Below are positions 20,791 through 31,339 of a stretch of DNA of 64,000 bases, piece after piece. The stretch spans positions 77,563,247 through 77,627,246 of the forward strand of contig CM040128.1 in assembly GCA_022559845.1 (NCBI GenBank). Direction: 5' to 3'. Source of the DNA: Amorphophallus konjac (taxonomy: Eukaryota; Streptophyta; Magnoliopsida; Alismatales; Araceae). The position numbers and the translations under genes are program-made. The notes beneath the pieces were generated by a model. The model was not told the origin of the DNA, ran no database searches, and saw only the letters and a list, made by a program, of their open reading frames with translations. Positions within the stretch are counted from its first letter, which is position 1. Every line of letters starts with the position of its first letter.

Positions 20791-20953
20791 CCTGTCTACT
20801 CATATCAGTATAGCTTTTCAACTATGGAACTCAAAATCTTTCAACTATGGCAATCTCATCTCATTCAAGCAAAGATTAATGAAATATAAATCTTGATAAA
20901 ATCAAATTTGATTGTCCATAACATAAATATCTCTCATAAACAAAAAAGGAAAA

Positions 20954-22390
20954 TCAAGATACATTCAGTTTCTTATCCGCAAGAGGGCGGATCTTCCTCA
21001 ATTCTTTCACATAATCTCGGCGTGTTTCATCATCCTCTTCAACCTCTGCCTGCCACGGACGCACCTTGCTGATCTCCCACATGGTCAGCGCGTTCCGAAT
21101 CGCTCTTTCATCTTCCTCGGTCCCCATCTTCCTAGGTAGAAGGGGAGGGTAGTGTGATAGTGCAGAAATGCTAATTCGTGGTAATCCGATCTGAAGAGGG
21201 CATCGGTGCGGGTTGTAGATCGCCATGGTAGTGCTCCCTACTAGCTGGAGGTCGAGGCCTTGGCGCTGCGGTATTTTGAGAAAAGCACTTCGGAGGACTC
21301 TTGGTCGCATGATGAACTTGTCCATTGGAAGAGTATTGAAGAAAAGGCGCCATTCATCCCGAGTTTTCTTATCCGCTGTCTTGCATTCAACCTGAGGAGA
21401 GTATCCGAATGCCCCTCCGATAAAGAAGAGAGGGTGGCTCCCGAAGATCCGGCTTGCTGAGGTTATGTCTTCCTTAGGAAGGAATTTGACTCTCACTCCT
21501 ATCCAGCACTCAAGGAGTATCATAGAGCCGAACAAAAGCCCTCCTAGGCAAGCCGAGCTTAGTCCTTCATAGAGGTATGAGAGGACCGCTTGAGAGATAG
21601 ACATACCCCGCCACAGCCCACTAATAATACCAAAGTTTTGGATATCTAAGAGGTGGTCGGTAGTGGTAAAAAGAAAGACTCCACACAAGCAAACCGCTAC
21701 CGCCTTGGCTATTGCTTCATGTCTCTCCCACTTATTTTTACAATGAGACACTATCCATTGGGCCAAGAGTATCAGGTGAACGTGGTGTGGGCTGATCATG
21801 GTCCTCACGTCCTTTGGATTGTGAATGAAGTCACTTAAAATTAAGGACGGGTCAATATGCTCTATTGTGTAGCAAACCCGGTCCTCATCCCCCACCTTGG
21901 TCTTAGGAAGGGCTAGGTAGGTTTCTACTTCCTCCAATAGGACGGTTGCTTCAAAGGAAGGAAAGATGAAAGTATGAGTTTGTGGATGCCATAGTTCCAC
22001 AAGTGCTGAAAGGCTTGGCCAATCAAAAGACAATTTCTGGAAATTCTTGCCTAAAACCAAGAGAGGTTGGAGGTGCCATGCTTTGAGGATGGATGTGACC
22101 TCTATGGGAAGTGCCTTTACCATGGGAGCCACCCACTTTAGATTGGAATAGCACCTTGGACCGGGAAGGGGCTTGAGAAAAGAAAGAAGGAAGTCATGAA
22201 AAGAATAAGTGCAGCAAAATTCTGAACTTTGGATAAAGTTATAAGTACTTACCACTCTTTGGACGTTAGAGCTTAAGTTCTTGGGAATTGAGGTTAGCCG
22301 TTGGAGCTCTCCATGTTCCTTCCTTGCAGCTTTAGGGCCAGTGTGGGCTTTCTCCTCCATAGACATCACCTCGAAGCTCCTCTTCATCAT
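20954..22390 (-). CDS. antisense ORF of the Tat element (plant-mobile-domain/DUF7745-like)
   Basis: 478 codons from ATG at 22388-22390 to TGA at 20954-20956, opposite in direction to gag-pol. The middle reads WPSLSALVELWHPQTHTFIF followed by LLEEVETYLALP. This resembles the opening of plant-mobile-domain and DUF7745 proteins (a W...TxTF, then LEEVE/TLEDV pattern), which occur in plant transposons and in host MAIN/MAIL genes. Two hydrophobic stretches (residues about 235-260 and 275-305) are likely buried helices. An 81-nt piece, GTAAGTACTT...TTTTCTCAAG (about 22170-22250), has good intron borders and is a multiple of three, so both spliced and unspliced forms stay in frame. The C-terminal third is Glu/Arg/Lys rich. 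No stop interrupts it, arguing for recent function. Family assignment is moderate. Confidence 0.7.
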   Translation of the reverse strand: MMKRSFEVMSMEEKAHTGPKAARKEHGELQRLTSIPKNLSSNVQRVVSTYNFIQSSEFCCTYSFHDFLLSFLKPLPGPRCYSNLKWVAPMVKALPIEVTSILKAWHLQPLLVLGKNFQKLSFDWPSLSALVELWHPQTHTFIFPSFEATVLLEEVETYLALPKTKVGDEDRVCYTIEHIDPSLILSDFIHNPKDVRTMISPHHVHLILLAQWIVSHCKNKWERHEAIAKAVAVCLCGVFLFTTTDHLLDIQNFGIISGLWRGMSISQAVLSYLYEGLSSACLGGLLFGSMILLECWIGVRVKFLPKEDITSASRIFGSHPLFFIGGAFGYSPQVECKTADKKTRDEWRLFFNTLPMDKFIMRPRVLRSAFLKIPQRQGLDLQLVGSTTMAIYNPHRCPLQIGLPRISISALSHYPPLLPRKMGTEEDERAIRNALTMWEISKVRPWQAEVEEDDETRRDYVKELRKIRPLADKKLNVS

Positions 22391-23349
22391 GTTTTCTGCC
22401 CTTTGGAGGAACTCTTCAAACCCTAGAACAGGGGTTTTAGCAAAGCTGCGATTTTGATTAAGGTTTTAAGTTGCCAAGGCTTGTATTTAACTTTGGAAGG
22501 GTAAGGCTCGGGCTAGAAGGTTTTATCTTCAATTAGGATAAGTTCTAGCGGTGGTTTAAGTGGCTAAACCTCGGATTTTAACTCCCACGGCTCAATCCGA
22601 TTCGGATTACAACCCAGATTGTAACGGTCCGTCGCGCTGCCGTTACTTCACTTTGACGCGCCAGCACTTGGCCGTCACATTTTCTGTGGGTTTCAATTCA
22701 CCGAATCATGTTCTGTGGGGAGTAACGGTCGTAGGGTCTACCGTTGCTTTCTGTAACGCTCTATCCCTGAGCCGTCACATTCTCAGCCACTCAGTTCCCT
22801 CTCTTCTGGGCTAAAACGCTTCCTAACGGTCTTTCTTCTGACCGTCTCTTGATTCTGACGCGTCCCCTTCAGACCGTCACATTTTCCTGCTAGTTGCCCT
22901 GCCCAACTAACGTTCTGCCATGATCAACGGTCTGACCCTTGGCCGTTATCTGTCTCTGACGCACCATCCATTGGCCGTCGTTTATCCTGAAGCCCCACAG
23001 CCCGTGTGGGCCTCTGATGATTAACAGTCTCTCACCAGAGCGTCACTTGATTATGACGGTCAGAGCTTAGACCGTCACTTTCTCTGCTGCTGGGTTCAAG
23101 CTATTCCTTTAATCCTTGACTAGACCTGGCGGTCTTTCACATTTATACACCTCATCTTCTTCCCATTTTCATACATGCATTCCGGCATACATCTCATTCA
23201 TTCATCCACATTTCATCCGTCCTGTACATTCCACATTCATTCATGCACGCTCGCATCAAATTAAAAACCAAACAGAAAAATGAAAAAGATAATTTCATTC
23301 CATTTTTGCTAAAAGTTATATGCAAATAAAAAAAAACATAAAAAAGGCA
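22391..23349. repeat. hairpin array between the two antisense genes
   Basis: No gene. About ten CGGTC/GACCG-type pairs lie at 22621-23085, for example 22621-22646 (GTAACGGTCC...GCCGTTAC) and 22654-22678 (TGACGCG...GCCGTCAC). Downstream, 23150-23260 is rich in CATTCAT words and forms the likely 3' end of the second antisense gene. Confidence 0.75.
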
Positions 23350-26300
23350 TCATGCGGCCGGCTTATCCGCCGGGCCACCATCATCCTCCCCCTCCTCAGG
23401 TCTCCTCGTGGGTGGTGGTGCTATGGAAGCACTCTCCTCCTGCTGACCTCTCTCTGCCCTCTCATTCCTCCGCTGGGCGGAGGAGCTGACGAGGAAGTCC
23501 CCTACTGAGCCGCTAGGGGCAGCGCTCCTATGTATCCCACTCTGGGAGGTACCTCGCTCCGGTCCCCGGCCGATCATCCTCACCGTCCGCTCCAATGTCC
23601 GCAGCTCGATCTTCAGTGTAAAGATCTGACGCCGCTCTCTCGTGCCTCAGTCCGGTAGCGATCCAAGTTAGCCGTCCCGATCCGAAGCTCCTCCACCTCA
23701 GCTCGTGCCTGCGCTAACTCCTTCCGGAGTTGTTCCATCTCTGGATCATCTGGGCGTCACAGGGTCTCCGCTCTCTGCCGGGCCATCTCTGCCCGTACCA
23801 GCTCCGTCTCCGCTCGGGCTCGATCAGTCTCGGCCCTGCTTCTCTCTACCTCGGCTACTGCTGCTGCTAGATCCCTCGCCTGTAGATTGCATTTTCACAC
23901 CATTAGTCGTAAAGCATTTAATCATGCATAATCATAAGTTTTTTAGTCTCTTACCCGCTCCGCGAGGGTGGCCTCCGCCTCCTCGGCCCGGGCAATTGCC
24001 CGAGCAAAGTCAGCATCCCGCTCGGTCCTATCTCCCGTAGGCTGCGAGGACTATGACGGGGCATCTGGTCCTGCTCGTTGGGCTCCCTCAGCCCGCTGCA
24101 TTCATAAGTTAGTTGACATTTGCATTTGCATCATGAACATCATTCCATAAATCATAAGCATTTAAGTTTTTAAGTCTCACCAGGAGCTCCAGGGCAGACC
24201 GATACCCATCCCGCTGTTGGATGGTGGAGTGGAGTAGCCCTTCTAGCTCGGCTATCCGTCCTTCTGGGTCTAGCTACATTTAGAAAGCATAAGTCAGCAT
24301 CCATCATCTTGCAGGTTCATATAGAAAGGTTTTTAGGTTTAGAGTTGCATACCGGTCGTCGGGTACCTCGGTATACTCGGTCGCCGTAGTGTCGAGCGAA
24401 GGCCTTCAGGTAGGCCTCATCGCTCTCATCCCGCTCCTTCACGGCCCTGCCTCGCTGCCTCCAGTCGAGGACGTACTTCGCCTTCCGGGCTCGCCAATCC
24501 ACATTTCCACTGATGCCCCTCGCTGACTTGCCTGGGCGGTCATCGTTGCGATGCGAAAAGGCCACCTCGGGCTGGTGTAGTCCCCGAGTCCGCAGGATCA
24601 GCCTGTAGTGCAGAGGCTCGATGATATGGATGCAATGCAACCATATGTCTCGCCCCCGGTACGATAAGGACGCCTCCACCCACGGCTGTCCTGTGTAGCC
24701 TTCGCTGCGGTACGGGGTCCATCTCACCTGAAAACATGTTGCATTCATTCATTTGTCAGCATTTGTCAGCATTTGTCAGCATATAAAGCACATAGAAATC
24801 ATTTTGAGTCTCGGGCTTACCGATGTGTGTGGGTAGGAGTCCAGGTCGTCCTGGATCGTCCGGGTCAATCTGAGGATCGATCCCGTGTCCCTCGCCACCG
24901 ACCATCGCCTCGCGATTGGTATGAGGCCGGGATGGAGTAGCGCGCCTCTCCCAATACCTGGGAGGTACATATAGCTCCAGACCTGCATTTAGAAGTCAAG
25001 ACATTTGCATAAATCATCATTGCATAAACATAAACATGGCATAATAGAAAGCATTTTAAGTGCATTTACCTGTAGGAAAGGCGAGAAGCCGCCCAGCATG
25101 GTCTGGCGATCCGTGGTGCTCAGGGAATCGAACAAGAACGCGAGTACGGCTGCCCCCCATGCGTACTTCCTCACTCTACTCAAATCCTCTATCAACGGCA
25201 GTAGTCTGCAGCTGATGACGTCTGCCCGAGTCGCGAACAGGAGCTTCCCGAACAGTAGCATCAGGAAGCGCCTGAGCACTCTATCTCCCTCTGCTCCTAC
25301 CTCTGCCGCCACGCGAGGGCGCACCTGGTCGATCACTCTGCCCAGATGCTCCTCCGGCAGCTCTCCTACGGTGATTGCCGCTCCCCTCAATCCCAAACTC
25401 TCCTGCAGCACCGATCTCGCGAGCTGGGAAGAGGACTGCCCCGGCCTGATCAGATCTAGACCGAGCAGCTGCTGCGCTATCTCCCGGTAGTCCCCGTACG
25501 TCCATCCGGTCACTGCGGAGCCGTGGACTCTCAATCCTGTAATCCTCGCTATGTCTTCCAATGTGGGGATCATGTGGCCCCACGGGAAGATGAAAGCTCG
25601 GCTGATCGGGTCCCATCTCTCGTGCAGTGCGTATAGCAGTGGCGTGTCCATCCGGATCACCTCGATGCTGAGCACCTCGGCGAATCCCATCTCGGCGAGT
25701 CTCTCTCTCTGGTAATCGGGCAATGCCTGGTACACTGCCCGAATCTGAAGCCAGGAGATCCGTGATCTCCTCTTTCCCTGCATTGCATATTAGATCATTA
25801 GTTAGTCAATTTGCATCATGTAATCATTGCATAAACATCCATAATTTAAAACAAAAATAAAAATTTGAAAATTAAAAACCCTAAAAAATAGTTTAATTCC
25901 CTGGCAGAAGTGACGGCCCTGGGTTGGGGTGTCGCTTGTCTCTGACGGCCCTAGCTTGGAGCGTCAGGGGAGTGACGGTCGCTGGCAGGACCGTCACATT
26001 CTCTGCGTTTGGGAATTTTTTCCCTTGCATCCCCGTGGTCTCCCACTGTGGCCAAATGGCCTACAATTGTTCCTAATGGGTTCGTAGACCCATTTCTACC
26101 CTTATCCCCCACATGCATCCATAAATAAACACAAAAAAATCAAATTTGAAAAATTAGGGCGGAGGGCCTACCTCGTGGTCCATGGCTCTCTTCTTCTTCT
26201 TCTTTGGTTCCTTGGGCTCCTCTGCACCCAAGGGAACTTCCCCCTCGTCCCCCGTAGTCGTGGGAACTTCTTCTTCTTCCGTTTGGCCTCCCCTCGTCGG

Positions 26301-26423
26301 TTGTTCCTCTTCCACCGGCGGGATCACCTCCCGTTCAATCCGGCGGTGAAGCCGCCGTATTGCCATCCTTTTCCCTCTCTCTCTCTTCTTTGGTGGCGGC
26401 TGGGGTGCCTCGTCGCCGGCCAT
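23350..26423 (-). CDS. seven-exon antisense gene: plant mobile domain protein with coiled coil
   Basis: Exons on the minus strand: 26423-26172, 25777-25070, 24982-24821, 24727-24353, 24273-24181, 24095-23955, 23879-23350. Every intron is GT...AG and every junction falls between codons; exon lengths 252, 708, 162, 375, 93 and 141 are multiples of three. Exon 1 encodes a basic, nuclear-signal-like N-terminus (KKRERGKR, KEPKKKKKR). Exons 2-4 encode the plant mobile domain: MGFAEVLSIEVIRMDTPLLYAL, then RWDP..AFIFPWGHMIPTLEDIARITGLRVHG, and YAWGAAVLAFLF. Exons 5-7 are Arg/Glu/Ala-rich heptads that should form a coiled coil. Damage lies only in that tail: TAG at 24051-24053, a TGA in exon 7 and a shift near 23640. 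The domain is known from MAIN/MAIL proteins and from transposons. It may be expressed from its own promoter in the hairpin-rich 26430-26700 region. The gene model is inferred, not confirmed. Confidence 0.75.
25778..26171 (-). other. first intron of the antisense gene, with hairpins
   Basis: 394 nt, donor GAG|GTAGGC and acceptor AATGCAG|GG. It holds three CGGTC/GACCG-type pairs at 25905-26005, including GTGACGGTC...GACCGTCAC. The other five introns are only about 75-95 nt. Confidence 0.6.
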
Positions 26424-27693
26424 TGGGGTGGTGGGGACGGTGGTCGCCGGAGCTCTCGGGTTTTTTGGGTTTTTGGTTGATTGGAACGGAATGAACGGGC
26501 CGTGACCGTTCGGTTGTTTTTTTTGAAATCTCAGGAAATGTGACGGTCTATCGACCGGCCGTCACATCCTCCTGACGCTCCTGATTAAGGCCGTCACATG
26601 TGTTGAACTGCTTTATCGAAGAATGTGAACCGCCTTGATTATGACGGACTATCTATGATCCGTTACTTTCTGTGACGCCCCTACATCAGACCGTTATATG
26701 CTTGCAAGTTTCTTGATGAATTGAAAGGTCTAATTGATGCTTGAACAAATCCTGTTGTTTATCATGATGTTCCTTATCTATGCCTTTTGCACATACAATG
26801 GTTATGCCTAATTTTTATCATGACATTTTGTTTGGCTAACCTATATTTCATGAAAGACTATGAACAGAAAGTCATACTTGGCCTTCCGTCAGGCAGGTAA
26901 CTCAGGTATTGTATATCATTCCCTCATTCCCTTAATGCATTACTATATGTTACTTGTGATATATTACCTCGAGAACCGGCTGGTCATTCATGTGTCCTGG
27001 GATATGATGTTCCCCTTAAACAAAAATGATGATGATCTAAGTTCACATGTTTAATTGTTGGATAGGCCGTTAGATCGAAAAATTTGGGGACGATGGTTCT
27101 GTCTTGCACGCCGTGGTTGCAGATGGTGTCCTGACTCTGATTTCTCCAATCTAGCAATATTATTCTCGAGTATTTGCTATTTTTATCTTTCTTTGCATTT
27201 TGTTTTAATGATTTCTTTTTTTCCTTTAGCCCAGCATGCATCATACGCATTCTTTGAGCATTCATGAAGTTTCATCTGTTCAAGATATCTCAGTGATGGT
27301 GAACAGCTGTGTTCTTAATCCCGAATAAGGAGAATCATTCCATTCTGAATTAGAAGGTTTCCTTCGATTTGTTCGCTTGATCTGGTTCGCTGAAGATTCC
27401 TGTCTGGAGTTTAGTCTCTTTCCTTTCCGTTGCCTCCGGCGGCTAGCCGTGTTTCCTTTCCTTAGTTAATTAATTCCTCCAGACTTGCATCCTTTGGTTG
27501 GCTATTTCCTTGTGATCAATTTGAAGTTTTCCAGAAAATTCTTGTCGCTTGTTGGTAAAGAACGGGTGTCGTTTACCTTAACGCCCTCTTTTTGATACAC
27601 TTCGCTTCATCTCCGCTTCACCTCCATGTCCCATTTCACTTCCGCATCACCTCCGCTCACTCCCCTGTAAAGAGGACGTTAAGGAGGGGCATC
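26424..27693. other. Tat 3' non-coding region with hairpins and polypurine tract
   Basis: No gene supported. Hairpin pairs at 26535-26700 would lie in the promoter or 5' leader of the minus-strand gene. Direct CT-rich repeats (CTTC.CCTCC words) lie at 27600-27665. The polypurine tract GGACGTTAAGGAGGGGCATC ends at 27693, directly before the 3' LTR. Confidence 0.65.
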
Positions 27694-29440
27694 TGTTGAC
27701 ACCCGTTTTATACCCAATAAGTCGGGTCATCTCCTTATTCATTCAATATGATGCTCCGAGTTGTTCGCTTTTCATCGAGTCTCCTGATCAGTTGAAACCT
27801 GTTTCTTGGGTCTTTTCCTGGATAAAGAATTGGCTCCCGGTGGCATTTCGTTGGATAAAGCTTAGCAAAACCCTTCTCTTCTTTCTTGAATCTCAATGCT
27901 AAATAACGGTCCCAGACAGGTGCGTCACTTCCTTCTAACGGATGGATCTTAGACCGTTACTCTTTGAAGAGTCCTAAGGCTTAAGGCCACGTGTTTCGTG
28001 CTTATCCTGTTGAATCCACGTTGATAATAACAGTCTGTCGTGCAGCCGTTGCTTCCCTATGACGCCCTATGCCTTGACTGTCATTTCCTTGAAGAGTCCA
28101 GTTTGTTGGGGCTTCTTTCCGTTGATCTTATCTCTTTGGGTAAGGTTGAAAGTAACGGATGTTCCTTGATGCGTTACTTCCAAGTGGCGGTCTATCGTGC
28201 AGCCGTTACTTCTTTCCGGGAGTCCTGGCAGTTCAGGCCTTTTCTCTGCTACTCCGTAATTAAGATAAGAACGTGGATTGACCTTATCTCTTTCTAATCT
28301 GATCCTCAAGACTTCCCGTTTGTTTCTGTGGACTCTTGGTGATATTATCCTCAAGGATTTGCTAAGACTTATCCCTTTTTCGTGCTGAATTATCCTCTAC
28401 TCGACCTACGAGTTTTGAGGGCCTATAAATAGCACCCTTGAATTTATGGCCAAGGAGGAGAAGATTTTAATTCACGACGAAGTGTTGCCGAACCCAGGAG
28501 CCATCTTCATCCAGGAGGAGCTGCTTCCCACGTCCATCCATCTTCCAGTCAAGGGAGTACTTTTGTTTTGGTCTTTCAAGTTCATCTTTGCATGCTTGAG
28601 TTCTTCCTTGGTCTTTTCAAACAAAGCATTGTCCCTCCTCTTCCTCCACGTTTTTCACTGTTGTTCTAAGCATACAAACATCCTCCCAACTTTTAAAAAC
28701 GCCCAGAGGGGTTAGAAAACCAAAACTCCCCGGTAATTCCCTCTCCTTTTGATGTTCTTAAGTTCTTTAAGAATTGATGCTATGCTTATGAAGAGGGCTG
28801 ATTGAGGTTGTCTTGTCTTGTCTTTCTACTTCTTTGGCAGGTTTACAGGTTCATTAGTACGAGGCCCAAGTCTTCTAGCCGGCTGGAAGAGTTGGAGTTA
28901 AAAGAATTCAAGCTTTACTACTGCAGGTTATCTGACGGTCTGGTGCAGGCGCGTCACCCTCTTCTGGCGGTCTAGGGTGCGACCGTTACTTCAAGCAACG
29001 CACGGGTCTCTGGCCGTTACTTCCAAGCTGATCTGCAGGCTTTCTTTGGTTTTCTCTCCCGTGGGCGGGTGCTTCATCCACCTATTTCCAAGGTATATTC
29101 GAGTCTTTGACTTGTGTTTACCTTGGTGGCGATCACATCTTTTCTTGGTACTGGGCAATAGCTATTTCCTTCATCAACATCTTTTTTTTCCTTGCTTGTT
29201 CCACCCCTAGTGGTGTGTTTTCATTTACTCCTTGCTCCACGCCCCGGCGTGTGTTTTTCCTTTTTCTTAGCGTAATTTGATTGAGATAGCATGCCCATGC
29301 TAGAGCTAGCTATGATTGCCTAGGTTCATGTTCACATGTTCATAGGTTTGAGCATATCTTTGATTACTTGTTTGTCATCTTGCCATATTACTTAGCAAAC
29401 CTCATAAGTAAGATCAAAGATAGGCAAATAAATATCAACA
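27694..29440 (+). repeat. 3' LTR of the Tat element
   Basis: 1747 bp, nearly identical to 8535-10282. By eye it differs by about a dozen substitutions, mainly C/T and G/A, and one deleted A near 28971. It is followed by target repeat TCTGG. Confidence 0.95.
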
Positions 29441-30368
<928 letters not shown>

Positions 30369-31339
30369 TGTAACGACCCGAAATCCGGATACTGGGAAGA
30401 ACCTGATACCATTCGAATCCTGGCCTGTCGTCCACGATCCAGAGGGCTCAGAAGGGCTAAAAGGAGTGTGGAGGCACAAAGAAATAGGAAATAATGCAGG
30501 ACAATTCAACAATTAACAGAAATAAATAAACAACTACAACAGAGTCTAGTCCAACAGAAAGTATAGTCTAAAACTGTAAAATGTACCACATGCCAAGTGA
30601 ACACTCCGCCCGGCGAGCTGACAACTAAGAACATCCGAACAGCACCCTCGAACCTCGAAGAAGAATCACCGCACCTGAAAAGTAGGGGTGAGCCTCCTGT
30701 CACTGGCTCAGTAGGGATTTTGCGGAACCCCAACAGAGAAGAACGGCGGTAGTGAAAAGGAAAAATAGCTACAACTACCGCAGGAACAGCGAACTGATGG
30801 CCGGTCAAAACTCGGCACTAAAGCTACTCCTACTATACCAGGAAAACGCGCCCCGATCTCTCAGTCGGGGGACTACCGAACTAACGGAAGAACCTCTATC
30901 TACGTCGCCAGAAGAAACGATCACGACCTCACAATCGTTGACCTAACACCGTCCAAGGAAACCCACGGTGACGCTCACTGAAAAAACACCTAGACGTCTA
31001 CCTCGGGAACACTCCCTGAAACTATTGGGGGAACTACGTCTCGCAGATGAAAAATGAAACCCGAAAATAGGAGAGTCACGTCTCACGTGACAGGAGTACC
31101 TGTCCACCAGAAGCAAGGCCGGATGCATCCACTGACGTCTTAGACCGCTCCTCAGGTGTCCCCCTCGACCCCTAGTGGAATGGGGACTTCGTACGAGTAA
31201 CCACAAAGCAAGTGACTAGCTGGGGTCGCGCTCATCAGCGCGGGTCCAACTGCCCCCAACCACGTGTGCACACACAGACCATGCATCCTAGGTTTGGCCT
31301 CTGACTGGTTTTCCCCTCAGCCGGACTCTGGCTGCAAGA

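Larger units (their letters stand above)
19370..20953. other. Tat 3' non-coding segment after pol
   Basis: No supported gene. It contains a tandem repeat (20128-20287) and a hairpin array (20516-20790). A pyrimidine stretch ending in TTTTAG at 19961-19979 could be a splice acceptor, but no matching donor was identified. Confidence 0.5.
8535..29440 (+). mobile_element. complete Ty3/gypsy Tat-lineage retrotransposon with two antisense genes
   Basis: 20,906 bp bounded by perfect 5-bp repeats TCTGG (8530-8534 and 29441-29445). The LTRs of 1748 and 1747 bp differ at roughly a dozen positions by eye, so insertion was fairly recent. Order: LTR, primer site, 1 kb leader, gag-pro, linker ORF, pol with RT, RNase H, second RNase H and integrase, 8.3 kb of 3' sequence with two minus-strand genes, polypurine tract, LTR. 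The second RNase H after the normal one is the hallmark of the Tat lineage (Ogre, Retand, Grande). Extra antisense ORFs downstream of pol are known in some Tat elements such as maize Grande. It inserted into the gypsy LTR that starts at 8366. Confidence 0.95.
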
